Assembly: GCF_013280595.1 (NCBI RefSeq)
Contig: NZ_JAAATY010000001.1
Location: forward strand, 913,629 to 977,628
Reading direction: 5' to 3'
From: Kibdelosporangium persicum
Lineage (GTDB): Bacteria; Actinomycetota; Actinomycetes; Mycobacteriales; Pseudonocardiaceae
Length of the DNA stretch: 64,000 nucleotides
Shown here: positions 8,033-19,292 of the stretch, piece by piece
Layout of the letters: the number at the start of each line of letters is the position of its first letter
Position numbering within the stretch: position 1 is the first letter of the stretch
Notes under the pieces: generated by a model
The model's database searches: none
The model's input: the letters and a program-made list of their open reading frames with translations, nothing else
Told to the model about the DNA's origin: nothing
Translations under genes and position numbers: made by a program

Positions 8033-8464
8033 TCAGCTTCGGATCGACACGGGGATGATGCCGGCGGACAGGCTGCCGAGCCGGGTGAACGCGGCGGGCG
8101 TGAAGTCGATCAGCCGGTTGGTCGCGCAGTTTCCGCCGCAGCACCGGCGTTCGCCGCACCACAGGTCGGTCTGCGGACCGCAGTCCCGGATCGTCACCGC
8201 GATTTCGGTTGTGCCGCAGAGGTGTTTGACGAAGAACTGGTGACCGCACGTGCGGCGCAACAAATCGTCGCCACACTTGTCCGGCCTGGTGATGTCGAAG
8301 CACGCGTCCGAGGTGTTCGGCCACGCGCAGTGCAGGCTGGCCGACTTGCAGGTGCCGCACGCACCGCCACCGGCCGTGCCGCACGGGCCGAACGCCGGTC
8401 CACAGCAGAACCAGGACGCTTCGGCCGTTGTCGGTGCCATGACCTCCACAGGGGGTGATGCCAC
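8033..8464 (-). CDS. Cys-rich double-psi beta-barrel (RlpA-like) protein
   Basis: 143 residues from a GTG at 8464 preceded by GGGAG; longer starts to 8587 are possible. The N-terminal half is packed with cysteines (F-C-C, P-C-G, A-C-G-T-C and others; about 15 in all). The C-terminal half follows the RlpA/expansin double-psi pattern: I-A-V-T-I-R-D-C-G-P, then N-R-L-I-D-F-T-P-A-A-F-T-R-L-G and G-I-I-P-V-S-I. No clear signal peptide is visible with any start, which is odd for a disulfide-rich protein. It leads an operon with a Tat substrate and a MauE-like protein (13-bp gap to the next gene). Confidence 0.68.
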   Translation of the reverse strand: MASPPVEVMAPTTAEASWFCCGPAFGPCGTAGGGACGTCKSASLHCAWPNTSDACFDITRPDKCGDDLLRRTCGHQFFVKHLCGTTEIAVTIRDCGPQTDLWCGERRCCGGNCATNRLIDFTPAAFTRLGSLSAGIIPVSIRS

Positions 8465-8722
8465 TTCGTCTCCCTTCGAGGCTCCCAGAGAACGCGCAGG
8501 GGTTTCGTTCTTCCTCAAAGTGGAAAAGGGCAAGACGCATCGCGAGCCCGGGCGACCGAGCTCGCGGCGCTCCTGTCTGGCCCTCATCGCACGATCGTTG
8601 CAGGGTGGGACTTTCGCGCGAACAGACGGGAGTTAGTTATGTTCTGACAAAAGGCACGGTACCTCGCGGCAGCTGATCCCACAGTCGCCCGTACGGGTCA
8701 GTACCACCCGCTGCTCGGCCTA

Positions 8723-8754
8723 CCCCGCACGGGGAACCCCAGTTGGGGCATGCT
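8723..8754 (+). promoter_or_regulatory. two small GC hairpins and -10 box
   Basis: CCCC/GGGG hairpin at 8723-8734 and a second, CCCCAGTTGGGG, at 8737-8748. They are followed by a CATGCT box (8749-8754) placed 6 nt before the GTG at 8761. The paired hairpins overlap the promoter region and could bind a regulator; this is inference. Confidence 0.3.
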
Positions 8755-8760
8755 CGGGAT

Positions 8761-9072
8761 GTGCCTTTGCCCAGTTCGGTACAAGCCCGAATCCACGCCG
8801 ACTACACCAGCGCGGACAGACAGACCGCGACCGCGTTGTTGCCACACGAGGACGAACTGCCACTGACGCCGCCCTACGAAAGCGTCCTCCTGGCGATCCT
8901 CACTCTGGCCCAGGGCGACCTCGACGCCTTGCGCCACTACGCCGACAGCGCCCGTTCAGACTGGCGCGATGTCCTGTACTGGTCCTCGACGCCGCCGGAC
9001 CCGGACGGGCCCAAGACGTATGAGGAACTCCGGCAACGCCTCGGCCTGCCACCCGAATCAGGACAACTCTGA
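8761..9072 (+). CDS. small protein of unknown function
   Basis: 103 residues from the GTG at 8761, which has a CATGCT box 6 nt upstream; an ATG at 8743 would add six residues. The sequence is soluble, with a helical middle ([19 protein letters not shown]) and a W-R-D-V-L-Y-W motif. A C-terminal segment ([13 protein letters not shown]) looks like a short helix and tail. I do not recognise the family. Its 3' end overlaps the convergent gene at 9058 by 15 bp. Confidence 0.6.
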   Translation: MPLPSSVQARIHADYTSADRQTATALLPHEDELPLTPPYESVLLAILTLAQGDLDALRHYADSARSDWRDVLYWSSTPPDPDGPKTYEELRQRLGLPPESGQL

Positions 9073-9354
9073 GGCGGACGCTGCCCACACGAGGTGTGGC
9101 GTGGTGTTGGTCCGCCCTCGCACGTACATCAGCGCATTCTCCGGCTCGGCCAAGGCGTACTGGTTCCGCCCGTCGACCGTGATCATGTACGCACCTGTGT
9201 CCAGTGCCATTCCCCAGGCGACGATCTCAGCCTCGACCAGCTCACCGAACTCAAGCACGACCACGAACACCCGCGGCGCCTGATCAGCGACGATCGCGGT
9301 GATCAGCGAAGTGAACTGCGTGTCGTCAGTGGACCGTTCCGTGGCGTTGGACAT
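9058..9354 (-). CDS. small protein of unknown function
   Basis: 98 residues, starting at the ATG at 9354. The predicted fold is mixed alpha/beta: an acidic segment [15 protein letters not shown], then a beta-rich [16 protein letters not shown]. The family is not recognised. It diverges from the DUF6879/DUF5753 cluster, and similar small genes accompany such clusters in actinomycetes, so it may be part of the same unit. The 208-bp gap to the next gene (9355-9562) should hold divergent promoters; no clear box was found. Confidence 0.5.
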   Translation of the reverse strand: MSNATERSTDDTQFTSLITAIVADQAPRVFVVVLEFGELVEAEIVAWGMALDTGAYMITVDGRNQYALAEPENALMYVRGRTNTTPHLVWAASASELS

Positions 9355-9562
9355 GAATGATCTCCAGACAGGTACACGATGGTTGTCAATGAAGCAGGAC
9401 GCCAGACCAACGGTAAGTCCACGTCAGCCCGCGACTCCAGAAGTTTGCTCTATTTTGCTTCGGTCGGCCAGTCACCGATTCGTGCAATTGACAGGTATTC
9501 CTTGACTCGTAACCATCAGAGTCGCTGAGCAAAATGGCGCACATACATGAAAGGGTACGACC

Positions 9563-9892
9563 ATGCGGCTGACTTTCCTGGGCAAGGCGACTCAAGGTGG
9601 CGGCTCGCCCACGTTGTTCACCACCGACCGCGGAACCTACGTGGTGCAGGGCTGGAAGGTTCCAGGACGAGCCGACCATGTGGAAATCCCGCAACGGCTC
9701 CTGAAACATCTGGAAGACGGCACATTCCTGGGCGCCAGGCTCGTTGACAGCGGCCGAGGCGGATTCACGTTGTCCGGCAGGCCGGTCACGGACCCCGAAG
9801 CACTTTCCCAGATGGACATACCTGGACACGAAACGTGCGTGGAAGTGCCGGAGAACAAGGAGGTTTGGTTCGGTGGAGCTGCTGCAAGGTGA
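9563..9892 (+). CDS. small protein preceding a DUF6879 gene
   Basis: 109 residues from the ATG at 9563. The sequence starts with a beta hairpin (L-T-F-L-G-K, T-L-F-T-T-D-R-G-T-Y-V-V-Q-G) and ends with an acidic H-E-T-C-V-E-V-P segment. It matches the small proteins that commonly precede DUF6879 genes in actinomycete XRE/DUF5753 loci; its function is unknown. Its last 20 bp overlap the start of the DUF6879 gene, and the ribosome-binding site of that gene (AAGGAGG at 9857-9863) lies inside this one, so the two are co-transcribed. Confidence 0.6.
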   Translation: MRLTFLGKATQGGGSPTLFTTDRGTYVVQGWKVPGRADHVEIPQRLLKHLEDGTFLGARLVDSGRGGFTLSGRPVTDPEALSQMDIPGHETCVEVPENKEVWFGGAAAR

Positions 9893-10391
9893 GGCTTTCG
9901 ACGGCTTGTTCCGTTCCTTCGAGCGGTCCGCGTTCCATCTGGAAGTGCAGGACAGCTACCACACCTCCGAGGAGTCCGGCCCGTTCCGGCTCTTTCTCAC
10001 CGGCGCGCCGGACGACTTCGCCTGGCACCAACCATGGCTGGACCTCATCCGCAATGCCACCAACGCAGGCAAGAGCGTGACCCGCGCTCGGGTGGTGACC
10101 GTTCCGCACGGCGATTACACCCGATGGGGACTTGCCGTGGCGGATCACAACATCGCCGCCGGCGAGGACATCCGTTGGCTACCGCGCCATCGCATCGATT
10201 CCCAGGACCTCACAACAGACGATTTCTGGCTCTTCGACGACCGCTTGGTGGTGTTCACCGTCTTCGAACCCGACGGCCAGTTCGCGGGCGGCGCTTCCAC
10301 GATCGATCCCATGATCGTCGCCCATTGCCGGTCAGTGCGAGACCGTGTGTGGGCGGCGGCGGTCCCGCACCACGAATACGTCTCCGCATAA
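9873..10391 (+). CDS. DUF6879 family protein
   Basis: 172 residues from a GTG at 9873 with AAGGAGG upstream. Family features: E-A-F-D-G-L-F-R-S-F near the start, then G-K-S-V-T-R-A-R-V-V, the Y-T-R-W-G-L-A-V segment, and F-W-L-F-D-D-R-L-V-V-F-T-V-F-E-P-D-G with the closing A-H-C-R-S-V-R-D. DUF6879 proteins are encoded beside DUF5753-type XRE regulators in Streptomyces and Pseudonocardiaceae and are sometimes described as toxin-like partners, but no activity is established. The next gene is the matching XRE regulator, 9 bp downstream. Confidence 0.8.
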   Translation: MELLQGEAFDGLFRSFERSAFHLEVQDSYHTSEESGPFRLFLTGAPDDFAWHQPWLDLIRNATNAGKSVTRARVVTVPHGDYTRWGLAVADHNIAAGEDIRWLPRHRIDSQDLTTDDFWLFDDRLVVFTVFEPDGQFAGGASTIDPMIVAHCRSVRDRVWAAAVPHHEYVSA

Positions 10392-10400
10392 GCTATCCCT

Positions 10401-11231
10401 GTGACCAGCTCGGTTCACCAAGCACGCGAAGCGCTCGGCCACCAACTCCGTGACATCCGCAAGGACGCCGGGCTCACCGGAGTGCAGCTCGCCGCACTCG
10501 CCGACTGGCACAGCTCGAAGGTGTCCAAGATCGAATACGGCAAACAGACACCGACCGAACAAGACATCCAGGTCTGGTGCCGCCACGCGGGTGCGGCCGA
10601 ACGCGTTCCCGACCTCATCGCAGCCGTTCGACACATCGAGACGATGTACGCCGAATGGAAACGAACTCTCGGCGCAGGAACCAAAAGACGTCAGCAAGCG
10701 CAGCGCGCCCTTGAGGCACGAACCCGCCTTATGCGCTGGTACGAACCCGTGCTGGTCCCAGGCATCCTGCACACGCCCGAATACGCGGCGGCCGTACTGC
10801 GGCGGGTCATCGACTTTTACCAGATCACGGACGACCTCGATGCCGGTGTCGCCGAACGCATGGAACGGCAGCAGGTTCTCTACCGCGGCGACCACCGGTT
10901 CCACTTCGTCATCGCGCAGCAAGCCCTGTCCACCATGGTCGGCGGACCTGACGTGATGCTCGGACAGCTCGACCGGCTCCTGGTGGTCATGTCACTGCCG
11001 CGCCTGACGCTCGGCATCATCCCCGGACACGCCGACTACAGAGTGCCGACCAATCAGTTCATCATGTACGACGACAAACTGGTGCACGTGGAGACCATCT
11101 CGGCTGAGCTCACGGTCAGCCAACCCAGAGAAATCGCGCTCTACGCCAAGGCGTTCGAAGCAATCAGCCAGCAAGCGGTCTACGGGAAAGCCGCACGAGC
11201 ACTGATCACGGGAGCGCTCGGGAACCTGTAG
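10401..11231 (+). CDS. XRE regulator with DUF5753 domain (Scr1 type)
   Basis: 276 residues from a GTG at 10401. The XRE helix-turn-helix occupies residues 10-65 (G-L-T-G-V-Q-L-A, then H-S-S-K-V-S-K-I-E-Y-G). The DUF5753 domain covers about 90-265 and includes W-Y-E-P-V-L-V-P-G-I-L-H-T-P-E-Y-A and L-T-L-G-I-I-P. In this family the small downstream or upstream DUF397/DUF6879 gene is the partner, and NCBI naming treats the regulator as antitoxin-like. Here the partner would be the DUF6879 protein just upstream. Confidence 0.9.
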   Translation: MTSSVHQAREALGHQLRDIRKDAGLTGVQLAALADWHSSKVSKIEYGKQTPTEQDIQVWCRHAGAAERVPDLIAAVRHIETMYAEWKRTLGAGTKRRQQAQRALEARTRLMRWYEPVLVPGILHTPEYAAAVLRRVIDFYQITDDLDAGVAERMERQQVLYRGDHRFHFVIAQQALSTMVGGPDVMLGQLDRLLVVMSLPRLTLGIIPGHADYRVPTNQFIMYDDKLVHVETISAELTVSQPREIALYAKAFEAISQQAVYGKAARALITGALGNL

Positions 11232-11232
11232 G

Positions 11233-13776
<2,544 letters not shown>

Positions 13777-13780
<4 letters not shown>

Positions 13781-16056
13781 GTGGTCGCGGGCTCCTCTGC
13801 CGATGCCTTGTCGTCCGTGCTGTCCTTGGCGGACTCGTCGGCCTTCTTCTCGGCGTCCTCGTCCTTGACCAGGACCAGGCTGATCTTGCCGCGCGAGTCG
13901 ATGTCGGCGATCTCCACGCGGAGCTTGTCGCCGACCTTGACCACGTCCTCGACCTTGCCGATGCGCTTGCCGTTGCCCAGCTTGGAGATGTGCACCAGGC
14001 CGTCCTTGCCCGGCAGCAGCGAGACGAACGCGCCGAAGGCGGCGGTCTTGACAACCGTGCCGAGGAAGCGCTCGCCGACCTTCGGCAGCTGCGGGTTGGC
14101 GATGGCGTTGATCTTGGAGATCGCCGCCTCGGCCGACGGGCCGTCCGCCGCACCGACGTAGATCGTGCCGTCGTCCTCGATGGAGATGTCGGCGCCGGTC
14201 TCCTCGGTGATCGAGTTGATCATCTTGCCCTTCGGGCCGATCACCTCGCCGATCTTGTCGACCGGGATCTTCACGCTGGTCACGCGCGGCGCGAACGGGC
14301 TCATCTCGTCCGGCTTGTCGATCGCCTCGGCGATCACCTCGAGGATGGTCAGCCGGGCGTCGTACGCCTGCTTCAGCGCGGCGGCCAGCACCTCGGACGG
14401 GATGCCGTCGAGCTTGGTGTCCAGCTGCAGCGCGGTCACGAAGTCCTTGGTGCCCGCGACCTTGAAGTCCATGTCGCCGAAGGCGTCCTCGGCGCCGAGG
14501 ATGTCGGTCAGCGCGACGTACTCGGTCTTGCCGTCGACCTCGTCGGACACCAGGCCCATCGCGATGCCCGCGACGGGCGCCTTGAGCGGCACGCCGGCGT
14601 TGAGCAGCGACAGGGTGGACGCACACACCGAGCCCATCGAGGTGGAACCGTTGGAGCCCAACGCCTCCGACACCTGGCGCAGCGCGTACGGGAACTCGTC
14701 CCGCTTGGGCAGCACCGGCACGATCGCCCGCTCGGCGAGCGCGCCGTGGCCGATCTCGCGGCGCTTGGGCGAGCCGACCCGGCCGGTCTCACCGGTCGAG
14801 TACGGCGGGAAGTTGTAGTGGTGCAGGTACCGCTTGGTGGTCTCCGGCGACAGCGAGTCGATCTGCTGTTCCATCCGCAGCATGTTCAGCGTGGTGACGC
14901 CCAGGATCTGGGTCTCGCCGCGCTCGAACAGCGCCGAGCCGTGCGCCCGCGGGATCACGGCGACCTCGGCGGACAGCTGACGGATGTCGGTCAGGCCACG
15001 GCCGTCGATGCGGACCTTGTCCCGCAGGATCCGCTGCCGGACCAGCTTCTTGTTCAGCGAACGGAACGCCGCGCCGAGCTCCTTCTCGCGGCCCTCGAAC
15101 TCCTCGCGCTCGCCGACCGTCTCCAGCACACCGGCCTTGACCTCGTCGATCGCGGCCTCGCGCTCCTGCTTGCCCGCGATGGTCAGCGCCTCGGCCAGCT
15201 TCTGGGCCGCCGCGGCCTCGACGGCCTCGTAGGCGTCCGGCTGGTAGGCCGGGAACACCGGGAACTCGGCGGTCTCCTTGGCGGCGAGCTTGGCCAGCTC
15301 CTGCTGGGCCTCGCAGAGCGAGCGGATGAACGGCTTGGCGGCCTCCAGGCCCTCGGCCACGACCTGCTCGGTCGGCGCCGGGGCACCGTCGCCCACCAGG
15401 TCGATCACGTTCTCGGTGGCCTCGGCCTCGACCATCATGATCGCGACGTCGTCACCGACGATGCGGCCGGCGACGACCATGTCGAACACGGCCTTCTCCA
15501 GCTGCGTGTAGGTCGGGAACGCGACCCACTGGCTCGCGCCGTCCTCACCGGGGATGAGGGCCACACGCACGCCCCCGACCGGGCCGGAGAACGGCAGGCC
15601 GGCGAGCTGGGTGGAGGCGGAGGCGGCGTTGATCGCCACGACGTCGTACAGGTCCTGCGGGGCCAGGCTCATCACCGTGACGACGACCTGGATCTCGTTG
15701 CGCAGGCCGTCGACGAACGACGGGCGCAGCGGCCGGTCGATCAACCGGCAGGCCAGGATGGCGTCGGTGGACGGGCGGCCCTCACGGCGGAAGAACGCGC
15801 CGGGGATGCGGCCGACCGAGTACATCCGCTCTTCGACGTCGACCGTCAGCGGGAAGAAGTCGAAGTGCTCCTTCGGGTGCTTCGACGCGGTGGTCGCCGA
15901 GAGCAGCATGGTCTCCTCGTCGAGGTAGGCCACGACGCTGCCTGCTGCCTGGCGAGCGAGGCGGCCGGTCTCGAACCGGACGACGCGCTTGCCGAACTTG
16001 CCGTTGTCGATCACGGCAGTGGTCTCGTGGACCCCAGGTTCCTGGGAGTCAGTCAT
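13777..16056 (-). CDS. pnp: polyribonucleotide nucleotidyltransferase (PNPase)
   Basis: 759 residues from the ATG at 16056 with GAGGAG upstream. Domains in order: first RNase PH-like domain ([19 protein letters not shown] onward), a helical linker (about 270-360), and a second RNase PH domain with the catalytic region [12 protein letters not shown] and [10 protein letters not shown]. Then come a KH domain ([11 protein letters not shown]) and an S1 domain ([17 protein letters not shown]). A short acidic tail closes it. The enzyme degrades or tails RNA 3' ends with phosphate or nucleoside diphosphates and, in actinomycetes, replaces poly(A) polymerase. Confidence 0.98.
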
Positions 16057-16235
16057 GTAGTTGTTTCTCCTCGTCTTACGGGCCCGCGGCCGGAACTTCC
16101 GCCGTCGACGCGGTGTGGACGAGGCCGGTCTTCGATCGAAGCCCCCGGGTCTCCTCTTTCCCGCCCGGAAGCCACTACCGAGGACCGGCGCAGATTCTGC
16201 CCCGTCCGCCAAGCCCTGTCGTCTTGTCAATGTGC

Positions 16236-16269
16236 GGAGGGGGAGCAGCCGCCTGGCCGCTCCCCCTCC
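16236..16269 (-). terminator. rpsO-pnp intergenic stem-loop
   Basis: Perfect 11-bp stem (16236-16246 with 16259-16269) and a 12-nt loop, 5 bp after the rpsO stop codon on the minus strand. There is no T tract. In other bacteria the rpsO-pnp intercistronic region carries a partial terminator and RNA-processing hairpins; this stem-loop is in the same place and may attenuate pnp or protect the rpsO 3' end. Positions 16057-16235 show no further structure I can support. Confidence 0.65.
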
Positions 16270-16274
16270 CAAGC

Positions 16275-16544
16275 TCACCTGCGGAGGCCGAGCCGCTGGA
16301 TCAGCGACCGGTACCGCTGGATGTCCACCTTGGCCACGTAGTTGAGCAACCGGCGGCGGCGACCCACCAGCAGCAACAGGCCGCGGCGGGAGTGGTGGTC
16401 GTGCTTGTGCTGCTGAAGGTGCCGGGTCAGGTCACTGATCCGCTTGGTCAGCAGCGCGACCTGAGCCTCGGGTGATCCGGTGTCCGAGTCGTGCAACCCG
16501 TACTCGCCGAGGATCGTCTTCTTCTGGTCGGTGGTCAGCGCCAC
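16275..16544 (-). CDS. rpsO: 30S ribosomal protein S15
   Basis: 89 residues, the standard S15 length. Diagnostic segments: [16 protein letters not shown], then L-T-x-[13 protein letters not shown] and the basic R-R-R-R-L-L-N-Y. S15 binds the central domain of 16S rRNA early in 30S assembly and often represses its own mRNA. The GTG at 16544 has AAGGAG upstream. It is the first gene of the rpsO-pnp-pepR-dapB operon. Confidence 0.98.
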   Translation of the reverse strand: MALTTDQKKTILGEYGLHDSDTGSPEAQVALLTKRISDLTRHLQQHKHDHHSRRGLLLLVGRRRRLLNYVAKVDIQRYRSLIQRLGLRR

Positions 16545-16581
16545 GCGTGTTTCTCCTTGTTCGTGTACATGTCCCGTGAGG

Positions 16582-16674
16582 ACGCCTCGTCGAGGCGTTA
16601 GTCGGTACCAGCCGCCACGGACCGCAGCAGGACCCAACTACGAAGGGTATCAGGGCCTACGCACACGCAGGCAA
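16582..16674 (-). promoter_or_regulatory. candidate rpsO promoter and leader hairpin
   Basis: On the minus strand a TTGCCT box (16674-16669) and a TACCCT box (16649-16644) are separated by 19 nt. The implied leader of about 90 nt contains a hairpin with 7-bp arms (16582-16588 with 16592-16598). S15 represses its own translation through leader structures in several bacteria, so this hairpin is a plausible but untested binding element. Confidence 0.4.
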
Positions 16675-16779
16675 CCGAGCGGGCACCACACGCTCGGAAC
16701 AGTCAGTCCACCAGGCGATGTCCATTCTACTGAATCGAGGTGGCCGGACGCTCGTGCCGGTTTTCAGTAGCCTGGCGCG

Positions 16780-17391
16780 ATGGTCAGTGCACTGCTCGCG
16801 TTCGCCGGCGTGGCCCTGCTCGCCACGCTGGTGCCCGGCCCGGACACGGCCGTGGTGATCAAGAACTCCGTCGCCTCCGGCCGCCGGGCCGGGCTGCTGA
16901 CGGCACTGGGATGCAGCACCGGTCAACTGCTGTGGGGAGCGGCCTCGATCGCCGGGATCGCCGCCGTCCTGGCGTCCTCTGTGGTCGCCTTCGCCATCGT
17001 CAAGTGGGTGGGCGTCGCCTACCTCTGCTACCTGGGGATTCGTGCGTTGGTCGCGGCCTTCCGCGGCTCCGGGGCGCCTGCCGCGCCGCAGCCGGGACGG
17101 GCCACGCGCAACGCGTACCGCGAAGGGCTGCTGACCAACGCCCTCAACCCGAAGACCGCGCTGTTCATGTCCGCGTTGCTGCCGCAGTTCCTTGAGCCTG
17201 GTTCGTCCCTTTTGTTCGCTTTCACCTTGGTCGTCACGACCGGTCTGGTGAGCTTCGCGTTCATGGCGGCGTACGCCGTCGGTTTCTCCACGATCGGACA
17301 CGTGCTACGGCGACCACCCGTACGACGTGCCATCGACGGCGTCATGGGTACGGTGCTCGTCGGCTTCGGGGCCAGGTTGGCCACAGAGTAG
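16780..17391 (+). CDS. LysE/RhtB family amino-acid exporter
   Basis: 203 residues with six predicted spans. It has the signature P-G-P-D-T-A-V-V-I-K-N-S near residue 20, G-x-x-x-G-x-x-x-G-C-S-T-G-Q in the first half, and N-P-K-T-A-L-F in the second. The family exports amino acids or homoserine lactones; the substrate cannot be told. A TAGCCT box at 16768-16773 lies 6 nt before the ATG, so the mRNA is probably leaderless. Confidence 0.9.
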   Translation: MVSALLAFAGVALLATLVPGPDTAVVIKNSVASGRRAGLLTALGCSTGQLLWGAASIAGIAAVLASSVVAFAIVKWVGVAYLCYLGIRALVAAFRGSGAPAAPQPGRATRNAYREGLLTNALNPKTALFMSALLPQFLEPGSSLLFAFTLVVTTGLVSFAFMAAYAVGFSTIGHVLRRPPVRRAIDGVMGTVLVGFGARLATE

Positions 17392-17445
17392 GCGTGGGGG
17401 TTAACCGGGTCGTACGTCGTCCCAGGTTGCGCCAAGGTGATGGGC

Positions 17446-18651
17446 ATGTTCACCAGACGCACATGGGCTGAGCTGCTCTACGTGCTCGCCTGCCTGCCGA
17501 TGTGTGTCGCAGGGCTCGTGGTGATGCTCGTGCCGCTCCTGGTCGGCACGGCGTTGTCCATCACGTTCGTCGGGTTGCCGATCGCCGCGCTCGGTGTGCT
17601 CATCGCGCGCGGCCTCGGCAACACCTACCGCCGCCTGGCCGGGTCCCTGCTGGGTGTGCGGGTCGCCAAGCCCGGCCCACCCGCGCCGAGGCGTGGCGTC
17701 GTCCCGGCGGTGCTGATCAACGCGGCCAGCTGGCGTTCGGTGCTCTACGTCGTGCTGAAGGCCCCGGTCGGGCTCGTCACGTTCGTCGTTCCCGCCTTGT
17801 TCTGGGTGTACGGCCTGTTCATGCTCACGCACGTGACGTACTGGTTCGGCCTGCCCGAGAAGCTGAGCCTGCCGTTCAGCGACATCCGCATCGACACCTG
17901 GCCCAACGCCGTCCTGTTCGCCGTGGCCGGAGCCGCCCTGCTGGTGGCGGCGCCGCACGTGACGCACGGCGTGCTGGTGCTCGACCGGCTGCTGGTCCGG
18001 GGCCTGCTCGGCCCGACGACCCTCAGCCAGCGGGTCCGTGACCTGGAGGAAACCCGGGCGCACGCGGTCGACGACGCCGCCGCACGACTACGCCAGATCG
18101 AACGGGACCTGCACGACGGCACGCAGGCCAGGATGGTCGCGCTGGCCATGCACCTCGGCATGGTGAAGGAGGAACTGGCGGGCGACCCCGATCTCGTGCT
18201 GACCCGCAGACTGGTCGACCTCGCGCACACCAACGCCAAGGAGGCGTTGGTCGAGGTCCGTGACCTGGCCAGGGGAATCCACCCGGCCGCGTTGGACAAG
18301 GGACTGGACGCCGCACTGGCCACTGTGGCCTCCCGCAGCCCGATCCCGGTCACGTTGGACGTGCGGCTGGAGTCCCGTCCGCCGCAGGCGATCGAGATGA
18401 TCGCCTACTTCTGCACGGCCGAACTGCTGACCAACATCGCCAAGCACTCGCAGGCGACCGAGGCGTCGGTCACGATCACCGGCCCGGGACCGCGGATCGA
18501 GGTGACCGACAACGGGATCGGCGGGGCGTGCGTGAAACCCGGCGCGGGACTCGCCGGACTGCGTGAACGTGTGGCCACAGTGGACGGCACGCTGACGCTG
18601 AGCAGCCCGCCGGGAGGCCCCACCACGGTCGTGATCTCATTCCCGGCATGA
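17446..18651 (+). CDS. sensor histidine kinase (NarL/DesK-type two-component system)
   Basis: 401 residues. The N-terminal 200 residues form a membrane sensor region with paired spans (about 10-55 and 100-175). The HisKA_3 phosphoacceptor is in R-D-L-H-D-G-T-Q-A-R near residue 223. The ATPase domain has N-I-A-K-H-S (N box), V-T-D-N-G-I-G-G and G-A-G-L-A-G-L-R-E-R (G boxes). It autophosphorylates and passes phosphate to the response regulator encoded next, with which it overlaps by 4 bp. The ATG at 17446 has AAGGTG upstream; in-frame GTG 17437 and ATG 17440 are alternatives. Confidence 0.93.
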   Translation: MFTRRTWAELLYVLACLPMCVAGLVVMLVPLLVGTALSITFVGLPIAALGVLIARGLGNTYRRLAGSLLGVRVAKPGPPAPRRGVVPAVLINAASWRSVLYVVLKAPVGLVTFVVPALFWVYGLFMLTHVTYWFGLPEKLSLPFSDIRIDTWPNAVLFAVAGAALLVAAPHVTHGVLVLDRLLVRGLLGPTTLSQRVRDLEETRAHAVDDAAARLRQIERDLHDGTQARMVALAMHLGMVKEELAGDPDLVLTRRLVDLAHTNAKEALVEVRDLARGIHPAALDKGLDAALATVASRSPIPVTLDVRLESRPPQAIEMIAYFCTAELLTNIAKHSQATEASVTITGPGPRIEVTDNGIGGACVKPGAGLAGLRERVATVDGTLTLSSPPGGPTTVVISFPA

Positions 18652-19292
18652 GGATCGTCATCGCCGAGGACAGCGCCGTGCTGCGGGACGGCCTGTCGCT
18701 GCTGCTGACCACGCGCGGCCACGAAGTGCTGGCGACCGTCAGCACAGGCGAGGAACTCCTCGCCGCGGCCACCGAACACGTCCCGGACATCGCCGTGGTC
18801 GACGTGCGCATGCCGCCGACGTTCACCGACGAGGGCGTCCGCGCGGCGTTGGCCGTACGCAAGTCGCACCCTTCGGTGGGCCTTTTGGTGTTCTCCCAGC
18901 ACATCGAGACCCGGTACGCCGCCGAACTGCTGGCCGGCGGCGCGCGGGGCGTCGGCTATCTGTTGAAGGACCGGGTGGCGGACGTCAGCGACTTCATGTC
19001 CGCGTGCGAACGGATCGCGGCGGGCGGCACCGTGCTGGATCCCGAAGTGGTGACACAGGTTCTGGGCGCGAGCAGGCATGCGCAGGACTTGTCCGCGCTG
19101 ACGGCACGGGAACGCGAGGTGCTCGGGTTGATGGCCGAAGGCCGCACGAACACCGCCATCGCGAAGACGTTGTACGTCACCGAAGGCTCAGTGGAGAAGC
19201 ACATCAGCAGCATCTTCGCCAAGCTCGGCCTGCCGCCGTCGGACACCGACCACCGCCGTGTCCTGGCCGTCCTGCGCTACCTGTCCGGCTGA
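18648..19292 (+). CDS. NarL/LuxR-type response regulator
   Basis: 214 residues. The receiver domain has acidic pocket E8-D9, phosphoacceptor D52 in V-V-D-V-R-M-P-P, and the conserved K in Y-L-L-K-D. The C-terminal LuxR helix-turn-helix (about 150-210) has L-T-A-R-E-R-E-V-L-G-L-M-A-E-G and T-E-G-S-V-E-K-H-I-S-S-I-F-A-K-L. It is the cognate partner of the upstream kinase (ATGA overlap). Its 3' end overlaps the convergent HEPN/Abi-like gene by 16 bp. Confidence 0.95.
   Translation: MRIVIAEDSAVLRDGLSLLLTTRGHEVLATVSTGEELLAAATEHVPDIAVVDVRMPPTFTDEGVRAALAVRKSHPSVGLLVFSQHIETRYAAELLAGGARGVGYLLKDRVADVSDFMSACERIAAGGTVLDPEVVTQVLGASRHAQDLSALTAREREVLGLMAEGRTNTAIAKTLYVTEGSVEKHISSIFAKLGLPPSDTDHRRVLAVLRYLSG

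Noticed and set aside
16195..16235. Separate pnp promoter with a TTGACA box on the minus strand after the rpsO-pnp hairpin
   Set aside because: The TTGACA is present, but no -10 box lies at 15-19 nt; the nearest AT-rich hexamer is about 25 nt away.
13990..16341. 783-codon plus-strand frame opposite pnp
   Set aside because: Same GC-bias shadow; pnp is complete with all domains.
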